Source: Glacieibacterium sp965200405 (GTDB taxonomy: Bacteria > Pseudomonadota > Alphaproteobacteria > Sphingomonadales > Sphingomonadaceae). From it: DNA of 64,000 nt. Positions 6,900 to 15,350 of the stretch are shown here, piece by piece (position 1 is the first letter of the stretch; each line of letters starts with the position of its first letter). The DNA lies in contig NZ_OZ241356.1 of the NCBI RefSeq assembly GCF_965200405.1, positions 620,001-684,000 of the forward strand, given 5' to 3'. Both the position numbers and the translations under genes were made by a program. The notes under the pieces are model-generated. The model made no database searches. It was not told where the DNA came from and saw only the letters and a list, made by a program, of their open reading frames with translations.

Positions 6900-8596
6900 G
6901 CGGCGCGGATCGCCTGCGCGACGGCCCCGGCGTCGAGGCGCGGCAAAGCGAGATAGCGCGCCCCCATCACGGCGGCGAAAGCGCGAGTCTCGGCGCGCGG
7001 CCGGGGCGCCGTATCGATCAGCAGCACCGCTATCCCCGCCGCCGCCAGCGCCCGCGCCGCACCATCGGCATCCGCCGTCGCCTGCGCCCGCCCGGCCGCC
7101 GGATCGCGCGCAACATTGCCGCGCCCGTCGGTGAGCAGCACGACCCGCGGCGTCCGCCCGCGCGCCCGCACAGCCAGCGCCAGCGCCAGCCCGGCATCGA
7201 GGCCCGCGGCCAAGGGCGTGCCCCCTCCCCCCGCCAGTTCCGCCAGCACGTTGCGCGCCCGGGTCAGCGACCGCGTCGGCGGCAGCGCCAGCACCGCCCC
7301 GGTGCCGCGAAAGGCGATCAGCGCGACCTGGGTGCGCTCGACATAGGCCTGGCCGAGCAGCAGTTCGACGGCACCCTTGGCCTCCGCCAGCCGCGCCACC
7401 GCCGCCGAGCCCGAGGCATCGACCAGCACCACCACCGTCGTCTCGGCACGCGTCTCGAAGCGCCTGACCCGCAGATCGTCACGGCGGATGACGATGGCGC
7501 TGGAGCCCGGCGCGCGCCGCACCCGCTGCCAGATCGCCGCCGCGTTCAGGGTCGCCGCGAGCGCCAGCCGGCGCCCGTTTCCCGGCACGCCGGGCAGCAC
7601 CCCGACCGGACGGCCACGCCGCCACGAGGCACGACGCTCGCCGGAGCCGCGCCCGCCTTCACTGCCGCCGCGCTGGCGTCGCGTCCGCCCTCCGGCTGCC
7701 TTGAGCAGATTGGCCGGGATCGCGGCGCGGGCGGCGGCCAGCACGATCTCGGTCAGCGCATCGGCACCGGGGGCGCGATCCTCGTCGCTATCGCCGGCGT
7801 TATCGGCGTTGTTTTCGCGTGGCTTGGGCGCATCGCCGTCCGCCTCCATTTCGGGCAGTCGGGTCGCGCGTATCGCCAGCACCAGCCGCGCCGCCACCGC
7901 GACATCCGCCTCGCCGATGGCATCGCGCCCGGCCAGCGCCGCCGCCGCGCGCGCCGCCCGCAGCGCGAGCACGCCCGCCCGAGCCGAGGCGACGCCGAGG
8001 ACCATCGCGGTCTCGCACAGCGCCTCCAGTACCGCGGTCGAGGGTGGCGCAATGCCGCCGAGCCGCGCCCGCGCCGCCGCGATCGCGTCCATCAGCCCGG
8101 CCGGATCGAAGCCGCTATCCAGATCGTCCGCCGCCTCGACCGCGAAGGCCAGTCGCTCGCCCAGCCCCTCGGCGATCCGCGCGTCGTCGCCGACGCCCTC
8201 GTCGAGCAGCAACAGCCCGAAGCGCGCCGCCGTCGCCAGGGTCGCGCCGTCGCGCTCGATGCGGACGGTGCCGGTGTCGAGGGCTGCCGCCAACTGCCCG
8301 GCGATGCGATCGTCTAGGCGCTCGGCCATCGGGACGATGACGACGCCGCCGTCCGCCTCCGCCAGCAAGCCGCCCCGCGCCACCGCGCGCCCGGCCGCCA
8401 GCGTCGCCGCGATGTCGAGCCCGCCGATCAGCCGCGCGTCGTCGATGCCGGGGGGCAGGCGGCGGGGTGGTGTGGGCAGGCAGGCCGCAAGATGCTCCAG
8501 CCAGCGCTCGCGGGCGAGGTCGGCGGGGCCGCGCAGGACGACGCCGCCGAGGCCGATGGGGTCGATCGCGAACAAGGCAAGGACGGAGGGGGTCAC
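6896..8596 (-). CDS. bchD: Magnesium chelatase subunit D (BchD)
   Basis: A 566-residue subunit of the BchIDH complex that inserts Mg2+ into protoporphyrin IX. The N-terminal half resembles BchI but has a degenerate AAA+ site. An acidic linker follows at about residues 260-290 (DNAGDSDEDRAPGAD). The C-terminal von Willebrand A domain carries the MIDAS motif DASGS at 393-397 and the later GGGGTPLAAGLD. The start is GTG at 8596. It is separated from bchI by 292 bases of repeats, which is unusual for genes whose products form one complex, and its stop overlaps the bchO start. Confidence 0.95.
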   Translation of the reverse strand: MTPSVLALFAIDPIGLGGVVLRGPADLARERWLEHLAACLPTPPRRLPPGIDDARLIGGLDIAATLAAGRAVARGGLLAEADGGVVIVPMAERLDDRIAGQLAAALDTGTVRIERDGATLATAARFGLLLLDEGVGDDARIAEGLGERLAFAVEAADDLDSGFDPAGLMDAIAAARARLGGIAPPSTAVLEALCETAMVLGVASARAGVLALRAARAAAALAGRDAIGEADVAVAARLVLAIRATRLPEMEADGDAPKPRENNADNAGDSDEDRAPGADALTEIVLAAARAAIPANLLKAAGGRTRRQRGGSEGGRGSGERRASWRRGRPVGVLPGVPGNGRRLALAATLNAAAIWQRVRRAPGSSAIVIRRDDLRVRRFETRAETTVVVLVDASGSAAVARLAEAKGAVELLLGQAYVERTQVALIAFRGTGAVLALPPTRSLTRARNVLAELAGGGGTPLAAGLDAGLALALAVRARGRTPRVVLLTDGRGNVARDPAAGRAQATADADGAARALAAAGIAVLLIDTAPRPRAETRAFAAVMGARYLALPRLDAGAVAQAIRAA

Positions 8597-8888
8597 CGCG
8601 CCGGCTCCGGCTCAGCGACTTCCTGCTCCCTCCCCCCCCGAGAGCGAAGCGAACGGAGAGTGGGGAGGGCCGGGGTGGGGGTTCTGTGGGACCGAATATA
8701 GAGCGCAAGAGCCCCCACCCCGGCCCTCCCCACTCTCCGCTGCGCGGGGGGGGAGGGTGCAGGAAGAAAGGACCCGCTTTTCTTCTCCCTCCACCCCCGC
8801 GAAGCGGAGAGTGGGGAGGGCTGGGGTGGGGGTAGCGCAGCGCGACGTGCGTGCGGGTCGGAAGGAGCAGGAGAGGGACAGACGCCCC
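8597..8888. repeat. Triple GC-rich repeat between bchI and bchD
   Basis: There is no gene here. Three copies of a roughly 29-base element (core cggagagtggggagggc) lie at 8654-8682 (forward), 8712-8739 (inverted) and 8805-8833 (forward, with one C to T change). Purine- and pyrimidine-rich tracts, including runs of eight G or C, surround them. The first and second copies, and the second and third, can pair as long stems in RNA. Such units commonly produce spurious frames in sphingomonad genomes and look like a dispersed intergenic repeat family. Transcription from bchI to bchD must cross them. Confidence 0.85.
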
Positions 8889-9902
8889 TCACCCGCCGAT
8901 CACTTCCTCGACGGCGCGGGCGATGCGGGAGGTGGAGCCGGTTTCGTCGAGGACGTTGCGGCGGAGGCGGTGGCGCAGGGCCATCGGGGCGACGCGGGCA
9001 ATGTGCACCGGGGCGACGGTGCCGACCGCCTCCAGCGCCGCCAGTGCCCGACCGGCGCGCATCAGGGTCAGCTCCCCGCGCAGGCCGTCGGCGCCGACGG
9101 CCATGCACAGGCGCGAGGCCAGTTCGAGCACGGCGTCCGGCACGACGATACCGCTGAGCCCGGCCTTGGCGCGGGCGATCCGTTTCAGGACCTTGGCGTC
9201 GGCCTTGTGCCAGTGCGCGGCGAACTCGGCGGGGGTTCGTTCGAAGGCGTCGCAGCGCTTGAGGATCTCGACACGCTCGGCGAGCACGCCGGGCGTGCGG
9301 ACCTCGACCGACAGGCCGAAGCGATCGAGGAGCTGCGGGCGCAGCTCGCCCTCCTCCGGGTTGCCGCTGCCGACCAGCACGAAACGCGCCGGGTGGCGGA
9401 CCGACAGCCCCTCGCGCTCGACGACGTTCTCGCCCGAGGCGGCGACGTCGAGCAGCAGGTCGACGAGGTGATCGTCGAGGAGGTTGACCTCGTCGATGTA
9501 CAGGAAGCCGCGGTGGGCGCGCGCGAGGAGCCCGGGTTCGAAGCGCTTTTCGCCGCGGGTCAGCGCCGCCTCCAGGTCCATCGCGCCGACGACTCGGTCC
9601 TCGGTGGCACCGAGCGGCAGGTCGATGAACGGCACCGCGCCGGTGACCGCCTTGCCGGTCGCGGCGACCGGATCGCAGGCATAGCGGCCGCGGTCGTCGG
9701 GGTCGGCATTGAAGCCGCTGCCCGCGACCAGCCGGATCGGCGGCAGCAGCGCGGCGAGCGCGCGAACGGCGGTCGACTTGCCGGTGCCGCGGTCGCCGAA
9801 CACCATGACGCCGCCGATGCGCGCGTCGACGGCGGCGATCAGCAGCGCCGATTTCATCTCGTCCTGGCCGACGATCGCGGAAAATGGGAACGGTGCGGAC
9901 AT
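8889..9902 (-). CDS. bchI: Magnesium chelatase ATPase subunit I (BchI)
   Basis: A 337-residue AAA+ ATPase that powers magnesium chelatase. The Walker A motif GDRGTGKS is at residues 36-43. The Walker B region GFLYIDEVNLLDD and the sensor segment LVGSGNPEEGELRPQLLDRF are both clear, and length matches the family. It is the first gene of bchI-bchD-bchO and is divergent from tspO, with 45 bases between start codons. On the minus strand that gap holds a plausible promoter (TTGTCC, 17 bases, TACACA). No PpsR-type TGT-N12-ACA site was found here. Confidence 0.97.
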   Translation of the reverse strand: MSAPFPFSAIVGQDEMKSALLIAAVDARIGGVMVFGDRGTGKSTAVRALAALLPPIRLVAGSGFNADPDDRGRYACDPVAATGKAVTGAVPFIDLPLGATEDRVVGAMDLEAALTRGEKRFEPGLLARAHRGFLYIDEVNLLDDHLVDLLLDVAASGENVVEREGLSVRHPARFVLVGSGNPEEGELRPQLLDRFGLSVEVRTPGVLAERVEILKRCDAFERTPAEFAAHWHKADAKVLKRIARAKAGLSGIVVPDAVLELASRLCMAVGADGLRGELTLMRAGRALAALEAVGTVAPVHIARVAPMALRHRLRRNVLDETGSTSRIARAVEEVIGG

Positions 9903-9947
9903 GCAGCGATTGTGTAAACACGGTGCAGCCGCGGGACAATCGGGACG

Positions 9948-10445
9948 ATGCAGACAGCAATCTATGTGGCCGGCGGCGTCGCCATCGCGCTGGGCGCGAT
10001 CGGCGGCGCATCGACGCCGCTGACACCCTGGTATCGCGGGCTGAAAAAGCCGTCGTGGCAGCCGCCGGAGTGGCTGTTCGGCCCGGCGTGGACCGCGATC
10101 CTGGCGTGCGGCGCGACGGCGGCGGTGCTGGCGTGGAATGCCGGCGACAGCGCCTCGCGGACCGCCGAGATCATCGCCTTCGCGGTCAACGCGGTGTACT
10201 TCCTGGCGTGGAGCCCGTTGTTCTTCATGCTGCGCCGGCCGGATTGGGCGCTGGTCGAGGTGATTTTCCTATGGGCCTCGGTGGTCGCGCTGATCGTCGT
10301 GGTGGCGCCGTTGTCGACGCTGGGCTGCTGGCTGCTGGTGCCGTATTTGGCGTGGGTGAGCTTTGCGACCGTGCTCAACCGCGCGATCGTGCTGCGTAAC
10401 GCGCCGTTCGCCGGCCGCAGCGAGGCGGTGGCGGACCCGCGCTAG
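9948..10445 (+). CDS. tspO: TspO/MBR tryptophan-rich sensory protein
   Basis: A 165-residue integral membrane protein with five predicted helices and the family signature PWYRGLKKPSWQPPEWLFGP. In Rhodobacter, TspO is an outer-membrane tetrapyrrole-binding protein that helps downregulate photosynthesis genes in response to oxygen. Adjacency to bchI supports the same tetrapyrrole-linked role here. The C-terminal helices (SWV-like region near YLAWVSFATVLNRAIV) end in a short polar tail. It diverges from bchI and appears to be the last photosynthesis-linked gene on this side of the cluster. Confidence 0.92.
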   Translation: MQTAIYVAGGVAIALGAIGGASTPLTPWYRGLKKPSWQPPEWLFGPAWTAILACGATAAVLAWNAGDSASRTAEIIAFAVNAVYFLAWSPLFFMLRRPDWALVEVIFLWASVVALIVVVAPLSTLGCWLLVPYLAWVSFATVLNRAIVLRNAPFAGRSEAVADPR

Positions 10446-10518
10446 GACGACCGCCGAGGCAAGGCCGCGACGACGTACGACCGTTGCCCGCTGGCGCCGA
10501 TCTTAATCTCGTGTTTAC

Positions 10519-10544
10519 ATTCCCCCGGGCAAGCGAGGGGGAAT
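10519..10544 (+). promoter_or_regulatory. Hairpin covering the SLOG gene ribosome site
   Basis: The sequence ATTCCCCC (10519-10526) and its exact complement GGGGGAAT (10537-10544) enclose a 10-base loop. The 3' arm contains the only plausible Shine-Dalgarno sequence (GAGGGGGAA), and the ATG follows one base later at 10546. In mRNA the ribosome site would be buried in an 8-bp, largely G-C stem, so translation may be off by default. Pairing and position are seen; regulation is inferred. The stem is too close to the ATG and lacks a U run to be an ordinary terminator. Confidence 0.6.
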
Positions 10545-10545
10545 C

Positions 10546-12348
10546 ATGGCGGCGCCGCGATCCGGGACGGGCGAGACGGTGCCGTGCGTACCATTCGCGT
10601 TCAGCGTCGGCGTCACCGGGCATCGCTGGCTCGGCGACCATGAGCCGGCGCTGCGAACCGCGTTGACGGCGGTGCTCGGCGAGCTTCGCGCTGCGGTCAA
10701 TCGCGTCCACGCCGCCGACCCGGGTGCCTTCGCCCCGCAGGCGCCGGTGCTACGGCTGGTCAGCCCGCTGGCGGCGGGCGCCGACCAGCTTGCGGCCGAG
10801 GCGGCGCTCGACCTCGGCTATGAGCTCCACGCCGTGCTGCCGTTCGGGCGGGAAATCTATGCGGAGGACTTCACCGAGGCCGCGGTGCTCGACCGTTTCC
10901 ATGCGCTTGCCGCACGTGCGACGCGGACGCTGGAACTGCCATGCCTGCGCGACGAGGAACGGTCGGGCTATGCGCTGGCCGGGCGCGCCACGACGGCGCA
11001 CAGCGACGTGCTGGTCGGCGTCTGGGACGGACTGCCGGCGCGCGGGCCGGGCGGCACCGCCGAGGTCATCGACCATGCCGTACGCCGCGGCGTGCCGGTC
11101 ATCCACCTGCCCGTCGATGGTGGGCGCCCGGCGACGCTGTTGTGGAGCGCGCACGATCCGCACCTGACGCACGGGCGGGCGGGCGAGGTCGCGGGGCAGC
11201 CGCTCGACGCGGCGGCGTTCGACCGGCTGGTGCGCTGGCTGGTCGCGCCGCCCGCCGATCCGGGCCAGCGGGCTTGTCTCGCCGCATTCCTGGCGGAGGC
11301 GCAGCGCCGGGCGCGGCCGCGCTTCGAATATCCGCTGCTGCAGGCGCTGGCGGGGACGCGGCGGCTGCACCGCACGACCTTCTGGGTGCCGCCGTTCGCC
11401 GATGCGGTGCGCGCCGACTGGCAGGCGTTTCGCGACGGTGCCGAGCCGCTGACCGGGGGCCAGCCGCTGCCGCTCGACCTGGTCGAGAACGCCTATGCGT
11501 GGAGCGACGGGCTGGCGGCGCATTTCGCGCAAAGCTATCGCAGTGGGCATGTCTTCAACTTCGCGTTCGGCGCGATCGCGGTGCTGCTCGGCCTGTCGGG
11601 GCTGTTGATGGCGCAGCTGAAACTGTGGCTGGCGTTCGCCGAACTGGCGGCGATCATCGCGCTGGTGCTCAACACGCGGGTCGGGACGGCGCGGAACTGG
11701 CACCGGCGCTGGCTCGATTATCGCCAGCTGGCGGAGCGGCTGCGGCCGATGCGCAGCCTGGCGCTGGTCGGTGCGGCACAGCCCGACCGGGTGATCTCGC
11801 GCGGGGCGCCGAACTGGGTCGACTGGTATGCGGCGCGGATCTGGCGCAGCACCGGGATGCCGTCGATCCGGCTGACCACCAGGGTCGCCGAGGTGGCGGA
11901 ACTGGTGGTGGCGCAGGAGATCAGGCCGCAGATCGCCTATCACCGGAGCAGCGCCGCCTCGGTCCGCCGGCTCGACCACCGGCTGCACCAGGCCGGTACC
12001 ATCCTGTTCGTCGCGTCGTGCCTGAGCTGCCTGGCGTTCATCGTGTCGTACCTGCTGGCGCACGAGTGGACGGCGGCGCATGCCGGGGCGTTCGTCGCGC
12101 TGTCGGCCGGGCTGCCGGCGATCGGCACGGCGTTCTTCGGCATCCGGGTCCAGGGCGACTTTGCCAGCACCGCGGCGCGCTCGCAGATCACCGCGGACCA
12201 TCTGGAGGCGGTGGCGGACTGGCTGGAGGCGGGGGGCGTGACCTTCCAGCGCGCCGCCGACGGGATCGAGGCGGCGGCGCGGGTGATGTTCGGCGACCTC
12301 GGCGAATGGCGGACGTCGCATCAGCAGCGCCAGCTCGAGGTCGGCTGA
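10546..12348 (+). CDS. SLOG-like domain protein with four membrane helices
   Basis: A 600-residue protein that I read as a SLOG-type (DprA/LOG-like Rossmann) sensor fused to a membrane module. The N-terminal part carries GVTGHRWL (22-29), SPLAAGADQLA (73-83) with LHAVLPF, and SDVLVGVWDG...GGTAEVIDHA (153-178), the pattern of nucleotide-binding SLOG folds. Membrane segments lie at about 337-354, 360-377, 483-503 and 512-533. Between them WLDYRQLAERLR (389-400) recalls the SLATT-family helix after a 2TM unit. SLOG/SLATT proteins are predicted nucleotide-gated membrane effectors. It converges on the TIR gene with one base between stop codons. Domain naming rests on motif recognition only, and the substrate is unknown. 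Confidence 0.65.
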   Translation: MAAPRSGTGETVPCVPFAFSVGVTGHRWLGDHEPALRTALTAVLGELRAAVNRVHAADPGAFAPQAPVLRLVSPLAAGADQLAAEAALDLGYELHAVLPFGREIYAEDFTEAAVLDRFHALAARATRTLELPCLRDEERSGYALAGRATTAHSDVLVGVWDGLPARGPGGTAEVIDHAVRRGVPVIHLPVDGGRPATLLWSAHDPHLTHGRAGEVAGQPLDAAAFDRLVRWLVAPPADPGQRACLAAFLAEAQRRARPRFEYPLLQALAGTRRLHRTTFWVPPFADAVRADWQAFRDGAEPLTGGQPLPLDLVENAYAWSDGLAAHFAQSYRSGHVFNFAFGAIAVLLGLSGLLMAQLKLWLAFAELAAIIALVLNTRVGTARNWHRRWLDYRQLAERLRPMRSLALVGAAQPDRVISRGAPNWVDWYAARIWRSTGMPSIRLTTRVAEVAELVVAQEIRPQIAYHRSSAASVRRLDHRLHQAGTILFVASCLSCLAFIVSYLLAHEWTAAHAGAFVALSAGLPAIGTAFFGIRVQGDFASTAARSQITADHLEAVADWLEAGGVTFQRAADGIEAAARVMFGDLGEWRTSHQQRQLEVG

Positions 12349-12349
12349 G

Positions 12350-14245
12350 CTAGGCGGCGAGCTTGGCGCAGGTCTGGGTGAGCTGTTTGGTGAAGCTCGC
12401 CTGCGGGCCCAGCGTCTTGCCGAGGATGACCAGCCCGGCGGCGCAATCGGCGCGCGCCTCCGCCAGCCGCCCGGCGCGCGCCAGGATCGTCGCGCGGTTG
12501 ACCAGCAGGTCGCCGTGGTTGGCGTGGAGCTTGCCGTAGCTGGCGTCGTAGTTGAGCTTGGCGTCGTCGAGGATGCGCAGCGCCGCCGCCGTCCGCCCGC
12601 GCTCCGACTCGATCAGCGCGAGGTAGATCTCGGCGATGCCGATCAGATAGTGCGGCCCGCCGAAGCGCGCGCGGTAGATGGCGATCGCCTGGTTCAAGGC
12701 CGCCGCGGCCTCGGGCAGGCGCTTTTGGCCTTGCAGGATCTGGCCCCGCATCGACAGCGAATCGGCGATGATCGGGTTGTCGCCGTCGAGCATCCGCCGC
12801 TCGATCGCCAGCGCGCGGGCGATGCGCGTCTCGGCCAGCGGCAGCTTGCCCGCCAGGAAGGCGTTCTGGGCCAGCGCGAACCAGCCCTGCCCGGTGAGCA
12901 GGTGGTTCTCGCCCAAAGTCCGCCGGTTGATCGCCAGCGCCTCGGTCAGCGACGCCTCCGCCGCGTCGAACTGGCCGTCGTCGGACAGCAGGATGCCACG
13001 GTTCGCCAGCGCCACGGCGAGGTTGCGCGACTGCGGTGGCTGCACCGAGCGGTACTGCGCCAGCGCCCGGTCGAACGCCGCGAGGCCGCGCGCCGGGTCG
13101 GACCGCGCCACCCACAGCCGCCCCTCGGTCATGTCGGCGAAGGCGCGCTGCGAGCGATTGGCCTTGAGGTCGCTGCCCAGCGAGTCGCGGCCGGAGCGCA
13201 GCATCGCGGCGGCGGCATCGAGGCGGCCCTGCTTGAGATAGGTGTCGGCAAGCGTCAGCTGCGCCTCGGCACCATCGACGCCGACCCGGCGGATGGTCGG
13301 CAGCGACAGCTCGATCGCCTGCTGCGCCTCGGTCAGCAGGCCCAGATTGTTGAGCGCCTTGCCCAGCGCCGCGATCAGTCGCGACTGGACCACCGGCTGG
13401 TTCGCCAGCTCGGTCCGCGCCCGCGCCGCGCTGCGCCCGAGGATGGTCAGCGCGGTGATCGTGCGGGGATTGTCGGTCGCCGGGTTCGACAGCGCGAAGG
13501 TGCCGACCAGATAGTCGGAGGCCGCCCGCGCCGTCGCCGACTCGCGCTCCGCGATGCGCCGCTGTTCGTTGGCCTCCAGCCGCGCGGCATTGGCGTACAG
13601 AGCCAGCGCGGCGGCACAGGCCATGCCGACCAGCGCGGCGACGGCGACCGCGGTGACCCGGCGCAGGCGGCGCTGCGTCTCGCGCTGGACCAGCGCATCG
13701 AGGCGCAGGCCGGTCAGCCCCGCGACCAGCTTGAGCTGCGCCAGCCGCCGTCCGTCGCCACCCGGGCGCAGGTCGGCCGCGATCGGCTCCGCGGGGATGT
13801 CGCTGTCGAGCTTGAAGCGCAGCGCGCGCGGGAAGCACTCGCGGTCCGCCGACCCGGGCTCGCCGGCGACGATCAGCGCCAGCACGCGGTCCTCGCCGCG
13901 CAGGCGCTTGAACGCGACAATCTCCTGCTCGACCCAGCGCGACGCGGCGGCGGCGGGCGAGCAGACGACGATCAGGAACGCCGAGGCATCGAGCGCCGCG
14001 GTGATCTCCCGCCCCAGGTCGGCCGAGGCGGCGAGTTCGTCGCGGTCGCGGAAGATCGGTGCCAGCCGCGCCGGCGCCGGCCCCAGCCGGGTATCGGCGC
14101 CGACCAGTTGGCGCGGGATGCGATAGGCCTCAAGTCCGCGGTGCAGCCACTCCGCCGCGGCGTTGTCGCGGTGGCTGTAGCTGATGAAGGCGCGGTAGCG
14201 AGGGCCGGGCGCGGCCCCGGTCACGGCCTCCTCAGGCAGCGACAA
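12350..14245 (-). CDS. TIR domain, membrane segment and TPR repeat protein
   Basis: A 631-residue protein. A TIR domain at about residues 16-150 has strand A YRAFISYSHRD, box 2-like FRDRDELAAS and SRWVEQEI; Glu108 aligns with the catalytic Glu of NAD-cleaving TIRs (compare WVHKEI in SARM1). One membrane helix spans about 197-217. TPR repeats from roughly 270 to 620 (for example ALANRGILLSDDGQFDAAEA) would form a sensing or scaffold surface. The start is TTG at 14245, or GTG at 14224 just after AGGAGG. The TTG start overlaps the preceding PEP-CTERM gene by 14 bases. Possible roles are NAD-derived signalling, NAD depletion or a non-enzymatic adaptor. Confidence 0.8.
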   Translation of the reverse strand: MSLPEEAVTGAAPGPRYRAFISYSHRDNAAAEWLHRGLEAYRIPRQLVGADTRLGPAPARLAPIFRDRDELAASADLGREITAALDASAFLIVVCSPAAAASRWVEQEIVAFKRLRGEDRVLALIVAGEPGSADRECFPRALRFKLDSDIPAEPIAADLRPGGDGRRLAQLKLVAGLTGLRLDALVQRETQRRLRRVTAVAVAALVGMACAAALALYANAARLEANEQRRIAERESATARAASDYLVGTFALSNPATDNPRTITALTILGRSAARARTELANQPVVQSRLIAALGKALNNLGLLTEAQQAIELSLPTIRRVGVDGAEAQLTLADTYLKQGRLDAAAAMLRSGRDSLGSDLKANRSQRAFADMTEGRLWVARSDPARGLAAFDRALAQYRSVQPPQSRNLAVALANRGILLSDDGQFDAAEASLTEALAINRRTLGENHLLTGQGWFALAQNAFLAGKLPLAETRIARALAIERRMLDGDNPIIADSLSMRGQILQGQKRLPEAAAALNQAIAIYRARFGGPHYLIGIAEIYLALIESERGRTAAALRILDDAKLNYDASYGKLHANHGDLLVNRATILARAGRLAEARADCAAGLVILGKTLGPQASFTKQLTQTCAKLAA

Positions 14246-15350
14246 CGGTCCGCCGGCGGCGCATGACCCCGCCGACCAGCCCGAGCCCGGCCAGCATCAT
14301 CGCCCAGTTCGCCGGTTCGGGCACGGCCGACGGCAGCAGCGTATAGGACAGTGTGCCATCGACGAACGTCGGCTTGGCAAAGTCGAACGCCTGGAACGCG
14401 AGGCCCGACGACGCCGCGGCGAGCCGTGCATTCGCCATGAGGTTCGGACTCGCGCCGCCGCCGCGCCCGACCGGATCGCCGAACGACGAATAGGCGACCA
14501 GGCACGCAGCGGTGCGCTGCTTGAAGCAATCGGCGCGGCTATAGGTGTCGACGATCGTCTCGTAGGTCAGGGTCGCGCTGTCGCCCGGCGCGAGCAGGGT
14601 GCCCGGCGCGAAGGCGACGTCGATGTCGGTGGCATCCCAGCCAAAGCCATATTCGTTGCGACTGCCGGCGACGGTCTGCATAGTGAAGCCGTTGAGCGCC
14701 GCCGCTGCCGCGCCGAGGTCGCTGCTCAAGATGTTCAACGGCTGATTCGGATCGTCGGTCAGGGTGACGCTGCCCTTGAGCTCGTACAGTGTCACGCCGT
14801 TGCCGATGATCCGGAAGCTGAACGACGCGCCCGCGATCGCATCGGTCACCGGCGCCAGCGAACTGCCGTTGAAGTCGTCGAAGGTGCGGAAGTCGCCGGC
14901 GAAACTGTCGTCGATACTGCACCCGGCGACGTTGCTCTGGCAGTCGCCGGCGACGAACAGGCCGAGGCCCGCCGGCGCGATCGTCGAATGCAGCGTCGGG
15001 CGGACCGTGCGCTCGCCGTCGTTGGTGAAGCTGATATCGACCAGCGTCCGCGACGTCGAATAGACGAACATGCCCGCCGACGCATTGCCGTTCTTGAACT
15101 CGACGACGCCGGGGGCGAGGTTCGATGTCGAGGCGAAGCTTGCGCCCGAGCCGAAATTCGCATCGCCCGACGAATCGGACAGCACGTTGCCGCTGTAATC
15201 CTGGCGGATCGGGACGCCGTTGACGTCGGGCCTGAAGACCAGCGACGCGGTACTTTCGGTGACGATCCCAGTGACCTGCGCCTGCGCGCCAGCGGCAACG
15301 ACCAGCGGGGCAAAAAAGAGGCCGGCGACGACCAGTGTGAACGGACGCAC
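14232..15350 (-). CDS. PEP-CTERM sorted secreted protein
   Basis: A 372-residue secreted protein. The GTG at 15350 is preferred because AAGGAG stands about eight bases before it and because it gives a clean signal peptide (PFTLVVAGLFFAPLVVAAGA); the longer frame to 15470 lacks this. The C-terminus has the tripartite sorting signal: VPEPANW, a hydrophobic helix (AMMLAGLGLVGG) and the arginine cluster MRRRR. Such proteins are cleaved by exosortase (EpsH/XrtA family) and delivered to the cell surface or extracellular matrix. The body is Ser/Thr/Gly-rich with several cysteines and no recognised enzyme motif. It is the gene just upstream of the TIR-TPR gene, and no exosortase gene is in the window. 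Confidence 0.85.
   Translation of the reverse strand: MRPFTLVVAGLFFAPLVVAAGAQAQVTGIVTESTASLVFRPDVNGVPIRQDYSGNVLSDSSGDANFGSGASFASTSNLAPGVVEFKNGNASAGMFVYSTSRTLVDISFTNDGERTVRPTLHSTIAPAGLGLFVAGDCQSNVAGCSIDDSFAGDFRTFDDFNGSSLAPVTDAIAGASFSFRIIGNGVTLYELKGSVTLTDDPNQPLNILSSDLGAAAAALNGFTMQTVAGSRNEYGFGWDATDIDVAFAPGTLLAPGDSATLTYETIVDTYSRADCFKQRTAACLVAYSSFGDPVGRGGGASPNLMANARLAAASSGLAFQAFDFAKPTFVDGTLSYTLLPSAVPEPANWAMMLAGLGLVGGVMRRRRTVVAA

Noticed and set aside
8597..8888. CRISPR array at the repeat block
   Set aside because: Copies alternate in orientation, spacers are unequal, there are only three units and no cas genes are near.
7377..9917. Very long plus-strand open frame across bchD and bchI
   Set aside because: It is antisense to bchD/bchI and the repeat block. 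Its Ser/Ala/Arg/Pro-rich translation is the usual by-product of GC-rich codon bias.
9911..9921. GTGT-AA-ACAC near-palindrome upstream of bchI as an FNR/PpsR site
   Set aside because: It lacks the TTGAT-N4-ATCAA or TGT-N12-ACA pattern. It overlaps the likely -10 of bchI and may be chance.
10546..14245. Calling the TIR/SLOG pair canonical Thoeris
   Set aside because: There is no SIR2-SLOG ThsA, the genes are convergent, and both proteins carry membrane parts absent from classic ThsA/ThsB. Only a distant analogy is justified.
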